From NCBI GenBank assembly GCA_024277555.1, contig JAJRUY010000222.1, positions 1 to 7,052 of the forward strand: DNA of 7,052 nt, in the 5' to 3' direction. Under the pieces are notes generated by a model. The model was not told the DNA's origin and searched no databases. It saw only the letters and a list, made by a program, of their open reading frames with translations. Source of the DNA: Gammaproteobacteria bacterium (GTDB lineage: Bacteria > Pseudomonadota > Gammaproteobacteria > Chromatiales > Chromatiaceae). Each line of letters begins with the position of its first letter. Positions within the stretch are counted from its first letter, which is position 1. A program made the position numbers and the translations under genes. Below are positions 1 through 6,873 of the stretch, piece after piece.

Positions 1-1771
1 CAATGAAAATCTCTATACCTGGATGGTGGTGGGTGGCCTGGAAATGCATGTGGGCTTCCTGGTAGACAATCTCACCGCGATGATGATCACCGTGGTCACT
101 TTCGTGTCTCTCATGGTGCACATCTATACTGTCGGCTATATGGCTCACGAAGATGGTTACCAGCGCTTCTTCAGTTATATTTCGCTGTTCACCTTTTCCA
201 TGCTCATGCTGGTCATGTCCAACAACTTCCTGCAGCTGTTTTTCGGCTGGGAGGCAGTGGGGCTGGTTTCCTATTTGCTTATCGGCTTCTACTTCAAGAA
301 GGAAACCGCCATTTTCGCCAACATGAAGGCGTTTTTGGTAAACCGGGTAGGGGATTTTGGCTTTATTCTGGGCATTGCTGCAATCGCCATGTATTTCAAC
401 AGCCTTGACTATGCACAGGTGTTCAGCGCAGCCCCGGACAAGGCGGGAGAAACCATCAACATCTGGGGTGACAGCCAGTGGTCGCTGATGACGGTGATCT
501 GCATCCTGCTGTTTATTGGCGCCATGGGCAAGTCCGCGCAAATGCCACTGCATGTGTGGCTACCCGATTCCATGGAAGGCCCGACCCCGATTTCTGCGCT
601 GATTCACGCCGCTACCATGGTTACTGCCGGTATCTTTATGGTGGCACGCACATCGCCCCTGTTTGAGCTTTCCGAAACTGCCCTGAGTTTCGTGCTGATC
701 ATCGGCGCCACTACGGCCTTCTTCATGGGCTTGATCGGTATCGTGCAGAACGATATCAAGCGGGTGGTGGCCTATTCCACTCTTTCCCAGCTTGGCTACA
801 TGGTTGCCGCTCTGGGTGCCTCTGCGTATGCGGCAGGGTTGTTCCATCTCATGACCCATGCGTTCTTCAAGGCGCTGCTGTTCCTGGCAGCGGGCTCTGT
901 CATCATCGGCATGCACCATGATCAGGATATCCGCAATATGGGCGGGCTCCGCAAGTACATGAAGATTACCTGGATTACCGCATTGCTGGGTTCCCTGGCG
1001 CTGATTGGCTTTCCGGGGTTTTCCGGCTTCTTCTCCAAGGATGCAATTATCGAAGCGGTGGGGCATTCCCAGATTACCGGTTCGACTTATGCCCACTGGT
1101 TGTTGGTTGCCGGTGTGTTTGTCACTGCCTTGTACAGCTTTCGCATGTACTTCCTGGTATTTCATGGAAAGGGGCCAAGGGACGATCATGCCAGGGAGCA
1201 CCTGAAAGAATCCCCGGCGGTTGTTACCGTGCCTTTGATTCTCCTTGCCATTCCTTCCGTATTCATCGGCTGGTTTGCCATTGAGCCAATGCTGTTCGGT
1301 GATTTCTTCGAAGGGGTGCTGCATGTAGCTTCTGCCCACGATACCTTGGGTGAGGTTGGCAAAACCTATACCGATCAGATTGGTTTTATTTCTCACGGGA
1401 TGATGATGCTGCCTTTCTGGCTGGCGATGGCGGGTCTTGCAGTAGCCTGGTATGTGTACCTGATGAAGCCGTCTATTGCCGATGGCATACGCAGCCGCTT
1501 TGACTGGCTGTACAGGCTGTTGGATCGGAAGTATGGTTTTGATGAGTTCAATCAGGCCGTGTTTGCCGGAGGCAGCCTGTTCATAGGAAAACTGCTGTGG
1601 AATGTAGGCGACAAAACTGTCATTGATGGTATTGCAGTAAACGGTTCGGCTCGCTCTTTTGGTGCGCTGGCCCAGGTGGTGCGCTGGGTGCAGAGTGGTT
1701 ATCTGTATCACTATGCTATTGCCATGATATTGGGCCTGTTGGGTCTGTTGTTCTGGTTCGTGGTTCGCTGA
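1..1771 (+). CDS. nuoL: NADH-quinone oxidoreductase subunit L, 5'-truncated by the window edge
   Basis: This is the distal antiporter-like subunit of the complex I membrane arm, an inner-membrane proton-pumping protein. The open frame runs into the left edge (first whole codon at base 2, reading NENLYTW). The methionine codon at 23 is therefore internal, not a start. About 589 residues are visible; alignment from memory with E. coli NuoL (613 aa) suggests some 60 N-terminal residues are missing. Key residues are present: the GWE glutamate (codon 251-253, E. coli E144), the GKSAQMPLHVWLPD lysine (530-532, K229), the HAFFKALLF lysine (869-871, K342) and the GFFSKD lysine (1037-1039, K399). The C-terminal part has the long hydrophilic segment expected for the lateral helix (KYGFDEF, then IDGIAVNG) and a last membrane segment before the TGA stop. 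nuoM follows 22 bases later. Seen: frame and motifs. Known: subunit role. Confidence is very high. Confidence 0.97.
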   Translation, partial: NENLYTWMVVGGLEMHVGFLVDNLTAMMITVVTFVSLMVHIYTVGYMAHEDGYQRFFSYISLFTFSMLMLVMSNNFLQLFFGWEAVGLVSYLLIGFYFKKETAIFANMKAFLVNRVGDFGFILGIAAIAMYFNSLDYAQVFSAAPDKAGETINIWGDSQWSLMTVICILLFIGAMGKSAQMPLHVWLPDSMEGPTPISALIHAATMVTAGIFMVARTSPLFELSETALSFVLIIGATTAFFMGLIGIVQNDIKRVVAYSTLSQLGYMVAALGASAYAAGLFHLMTHAFFKALLFLAAGSVIIGMHHDQDIRNMGGLRKYMKITWITALLGSLALIGFPGFSGFFSKDAIIEAVGHSQITGSTYAHWLLVAGVFVTALYSFRMYFLVFHGKGPRDDHAREHLKESPAVVTVPLILLAIPSVFIGWFAIEPMLFGDFFEGVLHVASAHDTLGEVGKTYTDQIGFISHGMMMLPFWLAMAGLAVAWYVYLMKPSIADGIRSRFDWLYRLLDRKYGFDEFNQAVFAGGSLFIGKLLWNVGDKTVIDGIAVNGSARSFGALAQVVRWVQSGYLYHYAIAMILGLLGLLFWFVVR

Positions 1772-1793
1772 GTTAAGGATTGGATAGAAGATA

Positions 1794-3308
1794 ATGAGTG
1801 CAGATTGGCCAATTTTGAGTGCGGTTATCTGGTTGCCTGTCCTGGGCGGCCTGTTGGTGGCGTTCAGCGGCGATAGGGCGCCGAATGTCAGTCGTTGGCT
1901 GGCACTGGTAGTGGCTGTGCTGACGTTCCTGCTCAGCCTGTTGCTGTATACCGGATTTGATATGAACACGGCCTCCATGCAGTTCCAGGAGAACATTCCC
2001 TGGATCGAGTCATTCCAGGTCAATTACCATCTGGGCATAGATGGTATTTCCATGCCCCTGATCATCCTTACCACCTTTATTACCATACTGGTGGTGATTG
2101 CCGGCTGGCAGGTAATCCAGTACAAGCCATCCCAATACATGGCGGCCTTCCTGATTATGGAAGGGGTGATGGTGGGTGTATTTTCTGCTCTGGACGCCAT
2201 GCTGTTCTATGTGTTCTGGGAAGCTATGCTCATCCCCATGTTCCTTATCATTGGTATCTGGGGTGGACCGAACCGGGTGTATGCCACCATCAAGTTCTTC
2301 CTGTATACCTTCCTGGGTTCGGTGTTCATGCTGGTGGCGCTGATCTACATGTATTTTCAGTCTGGCAGCATGTCGATTCTGGATTTCCATACACTTAAAC
2401 TGGGGCTTACGGAACAGATCCTGATCTTCCTTGCCTTCCTTGCTGCGTTTGCCGTCAAGGTTCCCATGTGGCCGGTACATACCTGGTTGCCAGACGCGCA
2501 TGTGGAAGCGCCCACTGGTGGTTCCGTGGTTCTGGCGGCAATCATGCTGAAGATCGGTGGCTACGGCTTCCTGCGGTTCAGCTTGCCGATTACGCCGGAT
2601 GCGAGCAAGGAGCTGGATTGGCTGATTATCGGCATGTCTCTTATCGCTGTAGTTTATATCGGCTTCGTGGCATTGGTGCAGCAGGACATGAAGAAGCTCA
2701 TCGCTTATTCGTCCATTGCGCATATGGGCTTTGTTACCCTGGGTTTCTTCATTGCTTTTATTATCCTGGCCAAGCCGGAAGCAGGCAGTGGTGTGATTCT
2801 GGGAATGCAGGGCGGCATGGTGCAAATGGTTTCTCACGGGTTCATCTCCGCTGCCATGTTCCTGTGTGTGGGGGTGCTTTATGATCGTATGCACAGCCGT
2901 GAAATTTCTGACTATGGTGGTGTAGTAAACACCATGCCCTGGTTCGCTGCTTTTATGGTGTTCTTTGCCATGGCCAATGCCGGGTTGCCGGGTACGTCTG
3001 GGTTTGTGGGAGAGTTCATGGTGATTGTGGCCAGTTTCCAGGCAGATTTCTGGTTTGCGTTTCTGGCTGCGACCACCCTGATTGTCGGCGCCGCCTATAC
3101 CTTGTGGATGGTCAAGCGGGTGGTATTTGGTGATATCGCCAATGACAAGGTTGCGGCCCTGCAGGATATAAACAAGCGTGAAGCGCTGGTGCTGACTTCC
3201 CTGGCGATTGCTGTACTGGTTCTGGGTCTGTGGCCTGAGCCGCTGATACAGATCATGGATGCGTCCATTGCCAATCTGGTAAATCACATTGCTGTTCCAA
3301 AACTGTAA
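1794..3308 (+). CDS. nuoM: NADH-quinone oxidoreductase subunit M
   Basis: This is the central antiporter-like proton-pumping subunit of complex I, embedded in the inner membrane between NuoL and NuoN. It has 504 residues, against about 509 in E. coli, and hydrophobic helices throughout. Key positions are kept: FWE with Glu143, AVKVPMWPVHTWLPDAHVEAP with Lys222, MLKIGGYG with Lys253, SSIAHMGF with His310, QMVSHGF with His348 and GFVGEF with Glu407. The spacing between His310 and His348 is about 12 residues longer than in E. coli NuoM as I recall it; the extra hydrophobic/acidic stretch (IILAKPEAGSG) lies in a loop or helix end. The ATG at 1794 is preceded by GGA (1782-1784) and AGAAG (1786-1790), which can serve as a ribosome-binding site. 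nuoL ends 22 bases upstream and nuoN starts 15 bases downstream, so the three are almost certainly one transcript. No frameshift or missing motif is seen. Confidence 0.98.
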   Translation: MSADWPILSAVIWLPVLGGLLVAFSGDRAPNVSRWLALVVAVLTFLLSLLLYTGFDMNTASMQFQENIPWIESFQVNYHLGIDGISMPLIILTTFITILVVIAGWQVIQYKPSQYMAAFLIMEGVMVGVFSALDAMLFYVFWEAMLIPMFLIIGIWGGPNRVYATIKFFLYTFLGSVFMLVALIYMYFQSGSMSILDFHTLKLGLTEQILIFLAFLAAFAVKVPMWPVHTWLPDAHVEAPTGGSVVLAAIMLKIGGYGFLRFSLPITPDASKELDWLIIGMSLIAVVYIGFVALVQQDMKKLIAYSSIAHMGFVTLGFFIAFIILAKPEAGSGVILGMQGGMVQMVSHGFISAAMFLCVGVLYDRMHSREISDYGGVVNTMPWFAAFMVFFAMANAGLPGTSGFVGEFMVIVASFQADFWFAFLAATTLIVGAAYTLWMVKRVVFGDIANDKVAALQDINKREALVLTSLAIAVLVLGLWPEPLIQIMDASIANLVNHIAVPKL

Positions 3309-3323
3309 CTTCAGGTAAACCTG

Positions 3324-4778
3324 ATGGATTTTAACGCCTCAACATTGCTATTACTGCTGCCGGAGATTGTATTGCTCTCGGCCATTGCCGTTATTCTGAT
3401 ACTGGATTTGTTTCTCGATCAGAGTAAGCGTGTGTTTACCTATGGCTTGTCTCTGGCTGCGCTGGTTGCAACCATGGCGGTTGTCATGTTGGGTGATACC
3501 ACCAGCCAGGTAGTCATGCACGGCGCCTATGTGGTGGATGCCATGGGCAGCGTTCTGAAGGTGGCACTCTTGAGTGTGGGGATCTTTGCCTTTATCTATT
3601 CCCGCCGCTACCTGTCTGACCGGAACCTGTTCAAGGGCGAATTCTATGTGCTTGGATTGCTTGCGATCCTGGGCATGATGATCATGGTTTCTGCAGGCAG
3701 TTTCCTGACCCTGTATCTGGGGCTGGAGCTGTTGGCCCTGAGCCTGTACGCTCTGGTGGCATTCGATGGCGACTCCAAGCCCGGCTCAGAAGCGGCAATG
3801 AAGTATTTTGTACTCGGTGCGTTGGCGTCAGGCATGTTGTTGTATGGTATTTCCATGATTTATGGCGCTACCGGCATGCTGGACTTTGCCGGAGTCGCCG
3901 AGGTGATCGCCAGCGGCCAGGCAGACCAGACGGTGTTGACCTTTGGCCTGGTATTCGTGCTGATTGGTATCGCCTTCAAATTTGGTGCTGTACCCTTCCA
4001 CATGTGGGCGCCGGACGTGTATCAGGGTGCACCGGTAGTGGTCACTGCTTTCCTTGGCAGTGTCCCCAAAATCGCAGCCTTTGCCATGGCCATGCGCATT
4101 CTTGCCGAGAGCATGGGGAGCCTGGGGCCCGAAATGGGTTGGCAGGGCTGGCAGGGGATGCTGATTATTCTGGCAGTGCTTTCCCTGGCGTTGGGTAATG
4201 TCGTGGCTTTGGTACAGGACAACATCAAGCGCATGCTGGCATACTCCACCATTTCCCATGTGGGCTTTATCTTTCTGGGTCTCCTGGCTGGAGCCGATAA
4301 AGGCTACAGCGCTGCCATGTTCTATACCATCATCTATGCCTTGACCGCTGTTGGTGGTTTTGGCCTGCTTGCCATACTCAGCAGCAAGGGTGTAGAAGCA
4401 GAACACCTGCATGATCTGAAGGGTCTGAACAAGCGCAGCCCCTGGTTGGCGGCAATGATGCTGCTGATCATCTTTTCCATGGCCGGGGTGCCGCCCACCG
4501 TAGGCTTTTTCGCCAAATTGTTCATTCTCGATGCCCTGGTGAATGCGGATCTCCTGTGGCTGGCACTGGTGGCAGTGTTCTTCTCGGTTGTTGGTGCCTT
4601 CTATTATCTGCGGGTGATCAAGGTTATTTACTTTGACAAGCCCGAAACCGACGAACCCATTACCGCAAATGTAGATGCTAGGCTGGCGATTTCCGTCAAT
4701 GGCCTTGCCATGCTCTACTACGGTATCTTTCCCGCATCCTTGCTGGCCGTGTGCCAGGTGGCGATTGCTGCCTTATAA
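3324..4778 (+). CDS. nuoN: NADH-quinone oxidoreductase subunit N
   Basis: This is the third antiporter-like subunit of the complex I membrane arm, nearest the quinone-binding region of the three, and takes part in proton translocation across the inner membrane. It has 484 residues, matching E. coli NuoN (485). Characteristic residues are present: LGLELLALSLYALVAF with Glu135, AFKFGAVPFHMWAPDVYQGAP with Lys219, GSVPKIAAFA with Lys249, STISHVGF with His312, and AGVPPTVGFFAKLF with Lys398, the NuoN-type lysine where NuoM has a glutamate. The ATG at 3324 has AGG at 3313-3315, 8 bases upstream, giving normal Shine-Dalgarno spacing. It is the last gene of the cluster, as is usual. Its TAA (4776-4778) lies inside the last codons of the convergent transporter gene, so no spacer exists for a conventional terminator. 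Complete and intact. Confidence 0.98.
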   Translation: MDFNASTLLLLLPEIVLLSAIAVILILDLFLDQSKRVFTYGLSLAALVATMAVVMLGDTTSQVVMHGAYVVDAMGSVLKVALLSVGIFAFIYSRRYLSDRNLFKGEFYVLGLLAILGMMIMVSAGSFLTLYLGLELLALSLYALVAFDGDSKPGSEAAMKYFVLGALASGMLLYGISMIYGATGMLDFAGVAEVIASGQADQTVLTFGLVFVLIGIAFKFGAVPFHMWAPDVYQGAPVVVTAFLGSVPKIAAFAMAMRILAESMGSLGPEMGWQGWQGMLIILAVLSLALGNVVALVQDNIKRMLAYSTISHVGFIFLGLLAGADKGYSAAMFYTIIYALTAVGGFGLLAILSSKGVEAEHLHDLKGLNKRSPWLAAMMLLIIFSMAGVPPTVGFFAKLFILDALVNADLLWLALVAVFFSVVGAFYYLRVIKVIYFDKPETDEPITANVDARLAISVNGLAMLYYGIFPASLLAVCQVAIAAL

Positions 4779-4780
4779 GG
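4771..4780. repeat. 10-bp perfect palindrome holding both convergent stop codons
   Basis: CCTTATAAGG reads the same on both strands. Its TAA on the plus strand (4776-4778) ends nuoN, and the TAA on the minus strand (4775-4773) ends the SLC13 gene. Both proteins therefore end in Leu-stop encoded by the same six bases. It has no loop, so it is not a terminator hairpin by itself. Confidence 0.9.
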
Positions 4781-6551
4781 GCCATACCCACATGATCATC
4801 GGGATGGATACTGCAATAATCAGTATCTCCAATGGCAGGCCCATGCGCCAGTAATCCCCGAAACGATACCCGCCCGGCCCCATGATCAGGGTATTGTTCT
4901 TGTGTCCTATGGGCGTCAGAAACGCACAGGATGCTGCTACCGCTACCACCATCAGGAACGGATCAGGGTTGACTTCAAGGCGGTTGGCGATGTCGACAGC
5001 GATGGGGGCCGCAATGACAGCGGTTGCGGTATTGTTCATCACATCAGAAAGGGTCATGGTAACCACCATCAGCAATACCAGCACCACTACCGGTGAATAA
5101 CCGGCAGACAAGGTGATGATGCCATCAGCGATCAGTGCTGTTCCGCCGCTGGATTCCAATGCGCTGCCGATGGGAATCATGGAACCCAACAGCACGATGA
5201 CTGGCCACTCTATAGAGTTGTAAACGTGCCTGGCTTGTATAATGTTAAAAATAACATAGCTGATTACCACTGCCGCCAGAGCGACCGGTAAATATACCAG
5301 TCCCAGGCTGGCCGCAATAATGGCCGCTGCAAACAGTCCTACTGCCAGCCAGGCTTTATGCCGTTTGATCAGGTCAAGGCTGCGCCCGGCCAATGGCAAT
5401 GTACCCAACCAGTTGCTGATTACCGGAAGGCTGTCGCTGGAACCGTAAAGCAACAGTACATCACCTTCCTTGATTGTCAGGTGGCGCACTCGCTCACGAA
5501 ACTGTTTTCCCTGGCGGGATACACCAAGCATGGTTACGCCATGACGATACTGCAATTGCAGGGACTGGGCAGTGCGTCCCTCTATCCTGGCGCCTTCAGG
5601 CACGACCACCTCCCAAAGGGCCATGTCTTCACTGCTCAAAGGGTTGCTGTCCTTGCCTTCGGTTGAATAGTCAAGTTTGAGCTCGCCGACAAACTTGTCC
5701 AAGGCCTTGGGGGCAGCATCAACCACCAGAATGTCTCCCTTTCTGATTTCTGCCATCCTGGCTTGTCCGGGTAAGCGTTTGCCGTGGCGTACCAGACCAA
5801 CTATGGCCACATCGTTTTCTTCGGCCACGCTGTCCAGATCGCGCACGCGTTTGCCAACCGCCGGGGATTTTTCCGATACATGCAATTCTGCAATATAGCC
5901 ACTGATATCAAGCAGTTCCTGGGTGGAATTGTGGATGATACGGCTGGCTGGCAGCAGCCGCCAGCCCACTGTGGTGACAAAGATCACCCCAACTACGGCA
6001 CAGGCAAGCCCAACCGGGGTGAAATCGAACATGCCAAAGCTTTCTCCAAGTGCAGTCTGGCGAAACTCGGCGATGATAATATTGGGAGGTGTCCCGATAA
6101 GGGTGATCAGCCCTCCGAGTATGGATGCAAAAGATAACGGCATCAGGGTCAGGGAAGGGTTGCGCTTGGCTTTGGCAGCAGCCTGAATATCCACTGGCAT
6201 CAACATTGCCAACGCGGCAACATTGTTCATTACCGCAGATAACAGTGCGGAGATCGTTGCCATTGCTGCAATATGTGTTTGCAGGGATACAGCAAAACGG
6301 CTGATTTGTTTAGCCAGCAATTCGATGGCGCCGGAATTGGACAATCCTTTGGAAAGGATCAGAACCAAAGCAATGATGACAGTGGCAGGGTGGCCAAAGC
6401 CTGAAAAAGCCTGCTCCTTCGGCACTATGCCCATCAATAGGGCAGAAATAAGGGCGATAAATGCTATCAGATCATAACGCCACCGTCCCCAGATCAGAAA
6501 TATGAAAACGAAGAATAACAAGCTGAACAGCAGCGTCTGGTCTGTAGTCAT
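4773..6551 (-). CDS. SLC13/DASS-family permease with two central RCK_C (TrkA_C) domains
   Basis: This is an inner-membrane ion-coupled anion transporter of the SLC13 (divalent anion/sodium symporter) group, 592 residues, similar in layout to E. coli YfbS (about 610 aa). The N-terminal half (residues about 5-200) is hydrophobic, with the SNT-like site MNNVAALAMLMP (MNN at 108-110) and GTPPN (153-157). Residues about 211-292 and 310-388 are two hydrophilic repeats typical of RCK_C domains: each has an xxxGxR/GRT segment and ends in R/K-x-GD-x-L-L/V (KGDILVVD, KEGDVLLLYG). The C-terminal half (about 400-592) repeats the fold with SDVMNNTATAV (MNN at 505-507) and TPIGHKNNTLIMGPGGYRFGDYWRMGLPL (546 onward). 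The start is the ATG at 6551-6549; an in-frame stop (6560-6558) lies three codons upstream, so no earlier start is possible. No strong Shine-Dalgarno is visible before it. The substrate is unknown: dicarboxylate, sulfate and other anions are all possible. RCK_C domains suggest ligand or redox gating, which is inference. Confidence 0.93.
   Translation of the reverse strand: MTTDQTLLFSLLFFVFIFLIWGRWRYDLIAFIALISALLMGIVPKEQAFSGFGHPATVIIALVLILSKGLSNSGAIELLAKQISRFAVSLQTHIAAMATISALLSAVMNNVAALAMLMPVDIQAAAKAKRNPSLTLMPLSFASILGGLITLIGTPPNIIIAEFRQTALGESFGMFDFTPVGLACAVVGVIFVTTVGWRLLPASRIIHNSTQELLDISGYIAELHVSEKSPAVGKRVRDLDSVAEENDVAIVGLVRHGKRLPGQARMAEIRKGDILVVDAAPKALDKFVGELKLDYSTEGKDSNPLSSEDMALWEVVVPEGARIEGRTAQSLQLQYRHGVTMLGVSRQGKQFRERVRHLTIKEGDVLLLYGSSDSLPVISNWLGTLPLAGRSLDLIKRHKAWLAVGLFAAAIIAASLGLVYLPVALAAVVISYVIFNIIQARHVYNSIEWPVIVLLGSMIPIGSALESSGGTALIADGIITLSAGYSPVVVLVLLMVVTMTLSDVMNNTATAVIAAPIAVDIANRLEVNPDPFLMVVAVAASCAFLTPIGHKNNTLIMGPGGYRFGDYWRMGLPLEILIIAVSIPMIMWVWPL
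4806..4828. repeat. Short inverted repeat 27 bases past the nuoN stop, inside the SLC13 gene
   Basis: GATACTG (4807-4813) and CAGTATC (4821-4827) are perfect 7-bp arms around a 7-base loop (caataat); a G-T pair at 4806/4828 could extend the stem. It lies inside the 3' end of the convergent coding region. No T-tract follows on either strand, so it is not a standard intrinsic terminator. It could still mark or protect the 3' end of the nuo mRNA, but chance is equally plausible. Confidence 0.4.
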
Positions 6552-6692
6552 TGGTTTTCACTGGCTGAGCTGTAATGCTGATAGATTACCTTAGCTCCCG
6601 GCAGTATGTCGAACCAGGAAAAAGCCTGTCCGGAAGCAGGGCCGGAGTGTATGTGATTCAGCCCTGGTTAAGGTAGGCTTTGCTATATTGGC
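6552..6692. other. Upstream region of the SLC13 gene, no gene seen
   Basis: This is non-coding DNA that should hold the promoter of the minus-strand transporter gene. I see no convincing -35/-10 pair; the closest is a TCGACA-like hexamer near 6607-6612 with a poor TAATCT about 18 bases on (minus strand), too weak to call. A 6-bp inverted repeat, CAGGGC (6637-6642) with GCCCTG (6661-6666), is separated by 18 bases and could be an operator half-site pair or chance. Confidence 0.4.
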
Positions 6693-6694
6693 GT

Positions 6695-6722
6695 CTATCC
6701 TGAATTTGTAGGTTCAGGATAG
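6695..6722. repeat. Perfect 10-bp inverted repeat (hairpin)
   Basis: The arms CTATCCTGAA (6695-6704) and TTCAGGATAG (6713-6722) are perfectly complementary around the 8-base loop tttgtagg. A G-T and a G-C pair (6694/6723, 6693/6724) could lengthen the stem to 12. No T-run follows on either strand, which argues against a simple intrinsic terminator. It lies about 140 bases upstream of the SLC13 start and immediately left of the mobile element, whose left direct repeat starts at 6724. It could be an operator, a transcript-end hairpin of a leftward gene outside the window, or a small dispersed palindrome. Confidence 0.75.
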
Positions 6723-6723
6723 G

Positions 6724-6729
6724 CTACAG
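6724..6729. repeat. Left copy of putative target-site duplication CTACAG
   Basis: CTACAG is repeated exactly at 6839-6844, and the two copies bracket the terminal inverted repeats of the palindromic element at 6730-6838. This is the pattern left by transposition with a 6-bp staggered cut. Confidence 0.6.
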
Positions 6730-6838
6730 GGCACCTCGAAAAATCGTCATTCCGGCGGAAGCCGAAACCCATAACTTGCTGATTTATATGGGCCCCGGCT
6801 TTCGCCCGGGTGACGAAAAACGAATTATTCGAGGTTCC
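6730..6838. mobile_element. 109-bp palindromic MITE/REP-like element
   Basis: This is a non-coding element that is one long imperfect palindrome. Its ends read GGCACCTCGAA on the left and, on the opposite strand, GGAACCTCGAA on the right. Counting the flanking bases, the outer stem pairs 6728-6744 with 6824-6840 (two mismatches). An inner stem pairs 6745-6773 with 6787-6815, leaving an unpaired aaaaacga (6816-6823) on the right and a central loop at 6774-6786. The inner arms contain GTCATTCCGGCGGAAGCCG-type sequence, resembling the GTCATTCC/GGCTTTCGCC dispersed repeats common in proteobacterial intergenic DNA (recalled, not searched). It has no coding capacity, so any movement would depend on a transposase supplied elsewhere. 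The exact CTACAG repeats outside the ends support insertion. Family assignment is not possible from one copy. Confidence 0.7.
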
Positions 6839-6844
6839 CTACAG
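6839..6844. repeat. Right copy of putative target-site duplication CTACAG
   Basis: This is an exact match to 6724-6729. The right copy is also the first half of an 11-bp palindrome CTACAGTGTAG (6839-6849). Removing the element plus one copy restores a continuous sequence containing that palindrome. Confidence 0.6.
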
Positions 6845-6873
6845 TGTAGAATTAACCCGGATGTTTCACCTGG

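Noticed and set aside
560..3287. Long open frames on the minus strand opposite nuoL and nuoM (487 and 425 codons)
   Set aside because: They mirror the codon bias of the real genes; the products are rich in His, Gln, Arg and Gly with no recognisable domain, and nuoL and nuoM explain the sequence fully.
3828..4412. 194-codon minus-strand open frame opposite nuoN
   Set aside because: Same shadow effect; no domain, and it lies entirely inside an intact conserved gene.
6695..6722. Intrinsic terminator
   Set aside because: The stem is good but neither strand has a T-run directly after it.
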